A DNA stretch of 64,000 nucleotides from assembly GCA_029931535.1 (NCBI GenBank), contig JAQPZY010001665.1, forward strand, positions 2,067,501-2,131,500. The letters run 5' to 3'. A model generated the notes under the pieces. It saw nothing but the letters and a program-made list of their open reading frames with translations. It had not been told where the DNA came from and did no database searches. A program made the translations under genes and the position numbers. Positions 1-11,532 of this stretch are shown here, piece after piece. The stretch comes from Margaritifera margaritifera. Taxonomy: Eukaryota; Mollusca; Bivalvia; Unionida; Margaritiferidae. The first letter of the stretch is position 1, and each line of letters starts with the position of its first letter.

Positions 1-260
1 TTATATTTTTTTACATTTAGATTTACAGAAATGTAAGGTTTTTGATTATATACTGAACAAAACTGATTTTGTACAAATTCAGGATGATTGAACACTTTTA
101 CTCCATTCACTCTTGCTAGTGATTGAATATTCTTAAATTTTAAATCTTTTACAAATATTTTCAAGGTAAGTTTTAACAAATCATGTATTGGCCAAAGTGT
201 TATGAAAAAAGCTTGGGGATATATGACATATTTCTTAAAAATTTATGAAGAAAACAGGAG
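1..260 (+). repeat. dispersed repeat family D, copy 1
   Basis: Shares a diverged block with 26150-26390: a GTTGCTAGTGATTG-like stretch, then TTCAAGGTAAGTTTTA, then TTATGAAAAAAGCTTGGGGA. Related blocks lie at 23375-23690 and 25790-26110. Unknown element; the left end is cut by the window edge. Confidence 0.5.
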
Positions 261-279
261 CATGTATTTCTGCTTGAGC

Positions 280-1262
280 TACTTTAAATGTGATTTTTAT
301 TGAAGAATGTTCAGTTTGCACATTTTAAAGTTAAAACCATAATTCATTTTAAAGTTAAAACTATAATTCTGTATTAAAGTGGACAAAAAAATGTACCTCA
401 ATGTGAGAGAGGTGAAAGCAGGGAAATCACCAGATACTCATGAGGCATCATACCTGTTAGGTAGTGTGCCCTTCCAGGTGTGAAAATTCGCACCTTGCCC
501 AAAACAGACATGTTTCTTTTGATCATAAGTTGTTTCCATTCCCTCATGTTTTTAGTTCCCATCTAAAAGTATTTTGTGAAATGATTGAATCACAAGGCAT
601 TTAACACACACACACGCAATCCAGTACAAAGTTGACATGTATTTTATGCATTTTGATACTGTTTTTCATTTGTTTCTTTATCATTTAACTTTTTGTGGAT
701 TTCCCCTGTCATTAAAATGTATGTGTTTGTTTTGCTTGCATAAGTTTTTTTCTTTTCCTGATTCATTAGCTTAGAAGGTTTGGAAACTGTTTTTGTAACT
801 GCCAACACTACCAATTGTGTCTGACATGAGCACATATATATGGTTATTTGCAATTATTAAAAATGATCTTGAATGATGATGGAAAGAATAATAAAATCAC
901 TAATGTTGAAACTCAAAGACAGGAGATGTATCATGTATAACTTTGCTCTTTACTTTTAATTTTTTATTTAGTATATCAATAAATAATTCTTTGAATAGCA
1001 AGAGTAAATTTGATATCAATTATTCACCATACATTATGATAATTATTTAATTGGTATGAAAAATTAAATGCAAAATTTAATAATTTGATATATATCTTCC
1101 CCCATTTACTACCATCTGCATTGACATCCCAACATATAAAAACATGCTTATGTACAGCCTGACATACTTATGTACAGCCTAACTGCATCTCAACCATTCT
1201 TCCTAACTATGTCCTAGGCAACAGTTTGAAGTGGGTTTCATAGCACCTACTCCTTGGGTAAC
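280..1262. other. AT-rich DNA, no gene recognised
   Basis: Stop-rich on both strands. Holds a short CA run near 607-617 and a 22-bp direct repeat of CTTATGTACAGCCT at about 1147-1181. Nothing else supported. Confidence 0.5.
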
Positions 1263-1623
1263 ATGCATGTACCTTATTTATTCACTCTTGGTTATGTTTC
1301 TCTGTTTGATTCAGTTTTTTTTAACCCTATATACATACTGTTATACCTGGAGTCATGGAACTTGGTGAGGGAATAATCCTTTATGATTACTACACCCTCA
1401 TCACAAAAGTAGGTCACTGTGATCCATGTTTCACACTTCACTGACTTCTGTTTAATGTTATGTTCAGTTTTGTTCTCAAGCTCTCTTCTTGCTAGAATAC
1501 CACACCCATATAACAAAGGAAGGTCACTGTGACCTACATTTCATATTTCACTAGCTTAGGTTAAGCCTCTACAATGAGCTTATGACCTCATTGGCTCTTT
1601 GCACTGTTCTATCCAGAATCATG
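1263..1623 (+). repeat. repeat family A, left half (split by LINE)
   Basis: Matches 56560-57620: phrases such as ACTGTTATACCTGGA, CTACACCCTCATCACAAAAG and AGGTCACTGTGACCTACAT recur. The copy continues after the LINE at 2222. Contains a perfect AGGTCACTGTGACCT at 1521-1535. Confidence 0.65.
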
Positions 1624-2221
1624 GCCCCATTATATATCTAAGAACTATTTCATGCTTGAAAACAAGGCAACACTCACAATTTAAGATAATTTTAGCTAAC
1701 TATCTTTCCATTCCAAAACCAAATAAAAAACTCCTTAAGAAAAGTTTTCAATATCCAGGGCCACTAATTTGGAACAGAATCCCAAAGGAAATTAGAGAAA
1801 GTGCAAATATAAATGCATTTAATTATATTCTAATTCAATGGATTAAAAGTGGAACCTGTTTGATTTGATATACATTACAATTGAAAGTATACATTCTCAA
1901 ACCTTACACTTTGTTTCCTCACTATTTTTGTACTGTATATACCTAGTTGAAGCATGTTCTTATAAAGTTTTCTGTTTATTATTTCCATATGTAAATTTAG
2001 CTTTATATTTAAATGTTTTTGTGTGTGGTTTATCTCTGGATGAACTTGTGTATTGTTTTTTCTTTCCCTCTAGGAAGAATTAAGAGTTGTATGTGCCATT
2101 CTTTATTGTGTGTGCAACTATGAATGTAATTATGCAAGAAATAGAGGGTCACAAGGAGGATTAGATCCATGCAACTAATTGGGTCACCATCTTTAAATAA
2201 AGTTATTGCTGTTATCATTAT
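1624..2221 (+). mobile_element. 5'-truncated LINE: ORF2 C-terminus and 3' UTR with 7-bp TSD
   Basis: Coding part to 1868 reads TRQHSQFKIILANYL..KKSFQYPGPLIWNRIPKEIRES, the usual last segment of APE-type LINE ORF2 (K-S-F-x-Y-x-GP-x-x-WN-x-(I/L)P). It is followed by ~350 bases of 3' UTR ending CTTTAAATAAAGTTATTGC then TTATCATTAT. AATCATG flanks it at 1617-1623 and 2222-2228. Both flanks are repeat family A, so the LINE landed inside an older repeat copy. Family not resolved (CR1/L2/Jockey-like). Confidence 0.75.
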
Positions 2222-2570
2222 AATCATGAAACTTGGTGAATGGATGCATTTTTTTACAAGTTCTACAGTTGTATGCAAAAATAGGTCTATGTGGCCTATA
2301 TTTCATGCTTCAGTAATTTTATTGGATGATATTTCCAATCATAAAACTTGATAATTGGATGCATTGCTGATACTTCTACACCCTTAAAACCAAAGGTCAC
2401 TGTGACCTACATTTGATGCTTTACTAATATGGGTTAAATATTTGTTTTTATAATCACATAGATTAATCCATGTTAGACCTATATACATCCTAGGTTACTT
2501 AGAATGTCCTTTCTGGGCAATGCAGTTTGAAGTAGAAATAAATTTGTTTATTCAGTGTTAAACTTTCCAT
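2222..2570 (+). repeat. repeat family A, right half
   Basis: Resumes at ATCATGAAACTTGGTGAATG exactly where the left half stops, after the LINE. Contains AGGTCACTGTGACCT at 2394-2408. Confidence 0.65.
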
Positions 2571-2671
2571 ATTAATTGCATTGTTCAGAGGATCTATTTT
2601 TGGAACACTTTAGTATGACGGAATGGTCAGTGACTTGGGTGTCAGAAAAGTGATCAGCTTCTTATAACAAA

Positions 2672-2774
2672 CATTACAGTCTAGTTTGTAGATCATGTCA
2701 TTAGTACAGTATAGTCTAGTATGTAGATCATGCCATTAGTACAGTATAGTCTAGTATGTAGATCATGTCATTAG
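2672..2774. repeat. 35-bp tandem repeat, 3 copies
   Basis: Unit contains AGTCTAGTATGTAGATCATG, with C/T variants. The remainder of 2570-3290 shows no gene or further structure that I can support. Confidence 0.7.
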
Positions 2775-3289
2775 GGAAGATAAATGATTAAAATATAAAT
2801 TGGAAGACTTGATGCCTTTGTACTCAATAATAAAATGTAATGACTGAAATGTTTGTCTGAGATAATGTCACATGACAAGGCTATGCATATATAAAGTGAA
2901 CCCACAATCAAAACACCCTATTATGATACATTATGTATTGTGAAATGTTATCTTCAACAAGTTAACTGTGTATTGTCCATGTGAATGAGTGTACTAATGA
3001 GTGTACTAATTAGATGAATGCACATTTATTGGGGTTATGTCAAAATTGTTTTGAAAAGTTTTTGACTGTCATTTTCTGGTGAAGTTTTAAAAACTACAAA
3101 AAAATAAATTGCTTGTTTAAGTGGCAGTTGATTAAATATTTGTACCTATTTGAAATTACAATACCGTAATCTAGATACTCCTATTGGTTAAAATTAACTG
3201 CAATGCTCATTGGAAGTCATGTGGCCTAAATACATGGTGTATTGACCAAGAAGGGCACTTACTTAAACCTTAACAAACATCTCTCTGAT

Positions 3290-3560
3290 GTGACTAAAAT
3301 ACATTCTATTTCCATATATTACTCCCATTCTTGATTATGGTGCTCCCATTCTTGATTATGGTGCATTTATTTGGGAGCACTGCTCAAAGGAACAGCCATG
3401 TTACATCACAAAGATGGAAAAGCAGACCTTGAGAATAGTGTTTAATAAGTCCACTATGGCAGCTAGCAAAGACCTTTTATAAGAATTTGACATCTTTACA
3501 GAATAGCAGAATATTGAAGGTTTGTGTGCCTTCTTTGTCATTCGAGCATGTATTATGGCT
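3290..3560 (+). mobile_element. LINE ORF2 C-terminal fragment (decayed)
   Basis: One frame reads ILDYGAFIWEHCSKEQPC then KMEKQTLRIVFNKSTMAASK, with stops soon after. (L)DYG-x-x-(I/V)W and the R-x-(I/V) helix are the post-RT region of APE-type LINEs, and align with the same region of the larger LINE at 35128-35260. A local 21-bp duplication sits at its start (about 3325-3365). Both element ends are missing. Confidence 0.6.
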
Positions 3561-3718
3561 GTATGACTTCCAATGAGCACTCTTGTAGTAGAGTTTTGTT
3601 ATTCCATGTGGATTTACAAGTTGTTAAACATAGGATTGGGGGCTGATTTTTCAGACTAGGGTTTGAAATGCAGGTCCAGGCCTTCTTGTAAGTTCAGTTC
3701 ATTCTTTCCTTTTGACAG

Positions 3719-3843
3719 GTTCCCTGATGTGTGCAGGTGACATCATCTCACAAATAGTCATTGAGAAGAGGCGATTCAGTCGTGTCCAGAAATATGAAGT
3801 TACACGGAGTTTGCGTTTTTTTGGATTAGGCATGGTTTTAGCT
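3719..3843 (+). CDS. MPV17: MPV17 exon (first visible; human exon 3 equivalent)
   Basis: Acceptor ends ..ttttgacag at 3718. The exon begins with GT, the last two bases of a Gly codon, then reads SLMCAGDIISQIVIEKRR to GLGMVLA. The donor GTGAGTA follows at 3844. Length is 125 nt: enters after codon base 1, leaves at a codon boundary. It covers the first transmembrane helix and the start of the loop before helix 2. Confidence 0.9.
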
Positions 3844-5553
3844 GTGAGTACATTTATATATCAGGATTCAAAACCTTTTATTGCTTAGTTTATGTATACA
3901 GGCCTTCAGTGAAAATTGCCTTGTTTGATATCAGAAGATTATCAAAATAGATTTTGATTCTCTCTGTTGGCTCTACCTGTCCAAGAACTGAAGACAAGAA
4001 GATCTTATCTTATGACCTGTTAACCGGCATTAATCTGTCTGTTAGAACAAGTTTATTATCCCTACTCGTCCTAATTGCTTAGAGGAAAGCCATGAAACTT
4101 GGCACATAGTTTCAACCTGGGGTCTAGTTCATCCTATTGAAAATGGTGCCCCTCAAACATCCAGTGAACACAGTGGCCATCTTGACAATCTTGATCATAT
4201 TTAAGTAGCGTTTTCACTAAAAGATTTCTTTCGACAATCAAATATGGTTACCATTACTAAAAATGAAAATAATAGACTTTCAACAACTGCTAAAAAATAG
4301 AATTTGACCAAATTTAACAGAAAGCATCCTGACTTCAAGAACATTCACATTTTTACAAATGATGATTTACTATCTGCTGCTGCTGCTAACCAAGATTATG
4401 GGCCAACTGCTGTTGCATTTAGGCCACTGTTGGCAAGGTAAGTTATCTTAGGCCAGCTTGGGTCTTTAGTTCTGGATCTAAACCATAATTGTTTAGATGT
4501 TGCATCTTCTCAAAGCATTCATGCAGGTTTTGCTTGCAAATTATAAAGTTTAAACAAAAATTTTACATTTGGTTCCTTTAAATTTCTGCAAAAACTTCAT
4601 GATAATATTTGCTATTGTAACTCGTTATTAAATTATTGTCACATGTTGCAACTTGTACCTTTACATTTTTGGAATTGAACTTTTTGTTGCTATGATGGCG
4701 CTCTCCAGTTTCGTACTTTGCATGGGGTTAGATTTTTAAAGAAAAAGAATTACCCAGGTTTTCCTCACTGGCTGTCCTGGCTATTTAAAAAAGACCTTGT
4801 ATATCTTAGGTATTGTTAAAAGAACTTTGAATTCCCTTTATTTTGGTGTATGATTGATGGGTGAAATTTGGGTTATAGAGTATACAGCTTGGTCTTACTT
4901 AAGATGTACACCTCTCAAAAAACTGCTAGCTCTGCTTGGTCATTTTCACTTCCTGTACTTCAAAGGTAAATATTAAAAAAAAGAGCCGATAACTTTGTTT
5001 ACTTTTTGGATATTTTTTAATTCATTCATAGTACTTTCAGAGGCTGGTATTGTCTGCTCTGGCAAAATTCATTTCCCTATTTTAATAACTGCTGAAAATA
5101 GTGCACTTTTGACTAATTCAGGCTGATATTTTGGGTACTTAGGAGCGGCCATTTTGTCCGCTGTGTGCTTAGATCATGTCCAGTTTTCACAAGTACAATA
5201 TGTAAAGAAATTTCAGCCACAGTACATGAAAGTAACATAGAGGTATGCCAACATTCTCTCCATTGTGCATGTTGCAAATGCAAAATACTTCATCTTACAC
5301 CTGTCACTCACTCAGAAGCATGTATTATCTATAGAGCGCCCCCTATACAGCCAGGATTGTGCTGGCATGCTGTCAAACTACATACATACATACATACATA
5401 CATACATACATACATACATACATACATACATACATACATACATACATACATACATACATACATACATACATACATACATGCATGCATGCATGCATGCATA
5501 CATACATACACACATACACACACATACATACATACATACATACATACATACAT

Positions 5554-5584
<31 letters not shown>

Positions 5585-8500
5585 TACATACATACATACA
5601 TACATACATACATACATACATACATACATACATACATACATACATACATACATACATACATACATACATACACATCCTTGTACATGAATTTGTGCAGATA
5701 AAATTGAAATAATATAATGCCTACACATAACTCCATGATGGGTGTTTTCTTTTATATTGTTAGGTTGTAACAAGACATGACATCATGGTGTTGATTTTGG
5801 TAATTTGAAGCCAATCTTGTTGCTAGTATTTTACATCATCAGCCCATTTTCTTCTGCATTCTTACATTTGACTGGCTGTACCCTAATTTGAAATCATTAG
5901 CCCATTTCTTCTACATTCTTACATTTGATTGGCTGTACTATAATTTGAAATCATTAGCCCATTTCTTCTGCGTTCTTACATTTGATTGGCTGTACCATAA
6001 TTTGAAATCATTAGCCCATTTCTTCTGCATTCATACATTTGATTGGCTATACCATAATTTGAAATCATTAATTAGCCCATTTCTATTGCATTCTTACATT
6101 TGATTGGCTATACCATAATTTGAAATCATTAGCCCATTTCTTCTGCATTCATACATTTGAGTGGCTATACCATAATTTGAAATTATTAGCCCATTTCTTC
6201 TGCATTCATACATTTGATTGGCTATACCATAATTTGAAATCATTAGTCCATTTCTTCTGCATTCTTACATTTGATTGGCTATACCATAATTTGAAATCAT
6301 TAGCCCATTTCTTCTGTATTCATACATTTGATTGGCTATACCATAATTTGAAATCATTAATTAGCCCATTTCTTCTGCATTCATACATTTGATTGGCTGT
6401 ACCATAATTTGAAATCATTAGCCCATTTCTTCAGCATTCTTACATTTGATTGGCTATACCATAATTTGAAATTATTAGCCCATTTTATTCTGCATTCTTA
6501 CATTTGATTGGCTATACCATAATTTGAAATCGTTAGCCCATTTTATTCTGCATTCTACATTTGATTGGCTGTACCATAATTTGAAATCATTAGCCCATTT
6601 TATTCTGCATTCTTACATTTGATTGGCTATACCATAATTTGAAATCATTAGCCCATTTTATTCTGCATTCATACATTTGATTGGCTATACCATAATTTGA
6701 AATCATTAGTCCATTTCTTCTGTATTCTTACATTTGATTAGCTATACCATAATTTGAAATCATTAGCCCATTTCTTCTGCATTCTTACATTTGATTGACT
6801 ATACCATAATTTGAAATCATTAGCCCATTTCTTCTGCATTCATACATTTGATTGGCTATACCATAATTTGAAACCATTAGCCCATTTTCTTCTGCATTCA
6901 TACATTTGATTGGCTATAACATAATTTGAAATCATTAGCCCATTTCTTCTGCATTCTTACATTTGATTGGCTATACCATAATTTGAAATCATTAGCCCAT
7001 TTCTTCTGCATTCTTACATTTGATTGGCTATACCATAATTTGAAATCATTAGCCCATCTCTTCTGCATTCTTACATTTGATTGGCTATAACATAATTTGA
7101 AATCATTAGCCCATTTCTTCTGCATTCATACATTTGATTGGCTATACCATAATTTGAAATCATTAGCCCATTTCTTCTGCTTTCATACATTTGATTGGCT
7201 ATACCATAATTTGAAATCATTAGCCCATTTCTTCTGCATTCTTACATTTGATTGGCTATACCATAACTAATTGCACTTGTATCAGATATACTGAAGCAAT
7301 GCCACTATTCATTGATGCAAAATCTGTTCTCTGGTAGCTCAGGACAAATAGAAATTTTTCTTGATAAGTAAATATTTGCTGTCACTTGGCAAGAACTCTA
7401 TACATGTACCTAATAACAAGAAAAAGTCCAAAACATTTGGTCAGATTCATACAGATATTGATTCTGGGCAAGTAGACATAGGTTTAGAAAATTTCCAGTA
7501 CTGCACAATGATCATCATCATTAATTATCTCTACACTTTTTAAAAAGCATTGGGGATATTGTGATATTCTCCATCTGTCTCTCTGCTCATACATCCATCC
7601 ACCAATCTGACCATTGCCACATCTGATCCTACTGCTGTGTGGAATTTCATAATACTTTGTAGTTATGTTGCCCTTGTGGCAACCATCTGCAAGGCAAGAG
7701 GGATGTCATATTTGGATTCAGCCCTTGGAGTCCCTGGAGTGGTAAAAGATCAAATGTACAAAAATTGCAATGACATACCCTATTTCAAATATTTTTTAAA
7801 CAAATTTTAAATGTGCTATTGTCGCAGAAATGCACATTATATATGTGACATGTTTTGCATTATGACCCCTGGATTACTGTTGGGGTGGATGTGAGTACGG
7901 AAGGGTGGTGGTGGTTGCTATGGCAAGTCATTGCAGTTGCTCAAATTTAATTTTAATCTTTTCTAATAGCCTCTAAGTTATTTGTACTAAATGCATTAGC
8001 ATCAGTTTTTACTGCCTTAATTTTTTTATGTGTTAAGCAAAAATAAGCCAGAAATTCTTTTATTATTTGTGGTTTGATAGCTTTGAGCTCTATAAATGCA
8101 TGAGGTAATCTTGAAAATAAGAAGTTTTCCATGTGGCCCAGATGATTAAATTGAGCACCTTGGTGACTCAGTTAGTGGACTTGCTAGTTTGTGATACATT
8201 GCCGATGTTTAAGTGCACCCTTTCCAAGTTTACTGTGCTAAAAGGTGCAAAGATACAGCCTGGAGTAAACACTGAATGACATTACCCTTATGGCATGAGC
8301 TGTTTTCAAATTTCAAAATTGCTTTACACCTGGCCAAGTAGTAAGAAACCATCTGAGCACAAACATTTAAGTCAGGACTCAACACACTAATGTTAGAAAT
8401 CAGACTGAGTCTCTAAATAGGCTGAAATTTTACATACTTAGAAATGCAAACAGGTATAATCTTCTAGTTTTGGGAATTTTAATCTTACTCTGAAAGAAGT

Positions 8501-11488
8501 TGAAGAAGGCTGAAGTTTGTAAACTTTGAGCATAAATTCAATTTATAGTGTTCAGTTCTATGACTATGAGAGGTTAGTTTTGGACTTTGTCATCTAAAAG
8601 CAGCAAACAAGGGTTGGGGTAGGTGGGGTCTGATAAATTCATTTGCCTTACCACATTGGGACTGCATTTATTTTCACCTGTGTAAGCATTGTGAGATATA
8701 GATTCAGTTTATAACTTTTCCAATGGCTGCAGAAGGGTCAGCGATGGGGTTAGTGTTAAAGCTTTTAGCTCACCTGGCTGTAAGGCCAAGTGAGTCAGCT
8801 TATTGTATGGTCCTTCATAATCGATCATCCATTGTACTTTGTCTAGCTGTTTACAATTGCTGTTTGCAGCTTTTCTCAAACACTACTTGTCAGATTTGCA
8901 CATAATTTTACAGGGATCAACATTCTGGCATCAAGGCCATTCATATTTGTTCATTCAATGCCAATCCATCATCAAATATGAACATCATTATTAAAATTAT
9001 AAAAACTATAAACAACTTCATCTTAACAACTGCTCCATATAATTTGACCAGATTTTACAGAAGTGTGCTGGCATAAAGGAATTTCAGATTTGAACAAATT
9101 GTACTGATATACCATTACTCAGAAAAACCTTTCAACGAAAAAAACACTGAACAGAATTTTGCCAAATTTGACAAATACAGTAAAATTACATTAAAATACA
9201 TTTCAAACATGTGGCTAAATGATATTTCAAAGGTAAATATTTCCCTATTTTCTCCTTTAAACTGTATATTTTGTTGAAAAGTTGTAGCCCATGGAATGCT
9301 ACAGTTATTCTGGTCTCCAAAAATCCAATTACTTGTGATAAATATGTTTTTGTATTTATGATTATTTTAACAAAATGTGCATACGATATGCAAGAATTTC
9401 ATTTTAATTCCATATTTCATCAAACCTTTTCCTTAATATATTTCAGTAGCTTACTGTCTCAGCTATTAAGAGGTAGATCAGACCTGTAAAGAGTATTTTA
9501 TTTGTTTCTTGGAAGTTTAATTTCCATTTACTAACAATATTGTCAAATGTACAGAATTAAACTGGGTAATACATTCCATTCATTATTTCCAGGACTATGA
9601 CCAACTGGGTATACATTCCATTGATTATGCCAGGACTACAATCAGCTGAGTAATACATTCAATTGATTATGCCAGAACTATGGTCAACTGGGTATACATT
9701 CCATTGATTATGCCAGGTTTATGGTCAACTGGGTAATACATTCCATTGTTTATGCCAGGACTATGGTCAACTGGCTAATACATTCCATTGATTATGCCAG
9801 GTATGTGGTCAACTGGGTATACATTCCATTGATTATGCTAAGACTATGGTCAACTGTACAGGAATTAAACTGGGTATACATTCCATTGATTATGCCAGGA
9901 CTATGGTCAACTGTGTAATACATTCCATTGATTATGCCAAGACTGGTCAACTGGGTAATACATTCCATTGATTATGCCAATACTATGGTCAACTGGGTAT
10001 ACATTCCATTGATGATGCCAGGACTACGATCAGCTGAGTAACACATTCAGTTGATTATGCCAAAACTATGGTCAACTGGGTATACATTCCATTGATTATG
10101 CCATTACTATGGTCAAGTGGGTAATACATTCCATTGATTATGCCATGACTGTGGTCAACTGGGTAATACATTCCATTGATTATGCCAGGACTATGGTCAC
10201 CTGTACAGAAATTAAACTAGATAATACATTGCATTGATTATGTCAGGACTATGGTCAACTGTACTGGAATTAAATTGAGTATACATTCCATTGATTATGC
10301 CAGGACTATGGTCAACTGGGTAATACATTCCATTGATTATGCCAGGACTGGTCAGCTGGGTAATACATTCCATTGATTATCCCAGAACTATGGTCAACTG
10401 GGTATACATTCCATTGATTATGCCAGGACTATGGTCAACTGGGCATACATTCCATTGATTATGCCAGGACTATGGTCAACTGGGTATACATTTCATTGAT
10501 GATGCCAGGACTACGATCAGCTGAGTAATACATTCAATTGATTATGCCAAAACTATGGTCAACTGGGTATACATTCCATTGATTATGCCATTACTATGGT
10601 CAAGTGGGTAATACATTCCATTGATTATGCTAGGACTGTGGTCAGCTGGGTAATACATTCCATTGATTATGCCAGGACTATGGTCAACTGTACAGAAATT
10701 AAACTAGATAATACATTGCATTGATTATGCCAGGACTATGGTCAACTGTACAGGAATTAAATTGGGTATACATTCCATTGATTATGCCAGGACTATGGTC
10801 AACTGCGTAATACATTCCATTGATTATGCCAGGACTGGTCAGCTGGGTAATACATTCCATTGATTATGCCAGGACTATGGTCAACTGGGTATACATTCCA
10901 TTGATTATGCCAGGACTATGGTCAACTGGGTTATACATTCCATTGATTATGCCAGAACTATGATCAACTAGATAATACATTCCATTGATTATGCCAATAC
11001 TATGGTCAGCTGGGTATTACAGTCCATTCATAATGCCAGAACTATGGTTAAAAAGTGATTTATATGGTTTTATTGTATTTTAGATACTCCTTAATTCTTC
11101 CATGTCATCAAATAAACTTTATAAAATATACTTTCATTGATAGACCCCTAAAATTATCACATTTTTATACCAACATCAGTCACTCCCATAAAGTATATAG
11201 GTTGCATCAAACAAATTCCAGGCAACTCCTTTTTACTGAAATATCAGAGTATGAAAATTTCACTGCAGTTAGGATATGTTTCTGTATCGATGCCTGAAAT
11301 GATTAAAATTTGTATTCTATCCACTCCTTGTCTTTTGATATTGCTCATAATTTATTTCAAAAGAAGAGTTTGGGTAATAATACTGCTGCTATGATAATCT
11401 AAGAATATTTTGGCAAGTCTTAATAATGATTGTTAAAATAGTATTTTCTGACAGTTGCATTTTCCAGTTTTATGAATTAATATTAGTA

Positions 11489-11532
<44 letters not shown>

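Noticed and set aside
1..3718. MPV17 start exon within the window
   Set aside because: No frame ending in a split Gly codon plus GT donor with the expected W-x2-Y-x3-L..P pattern was found; it probably lies upstream.
5165..5773. Long overlapping frames on both strands over the CATA repeat
   Set aside because: Tetranucleotide repeats stay open in several frames; composition is only Tyr/Ile/His/Thr or Met/Tyr/Val/Cys.
8150..8240. tRNA-type SINE suggested by GTGACTCAGTTAGTGG
   Set aside because: A-box-like word only; no B box at a workable distance.
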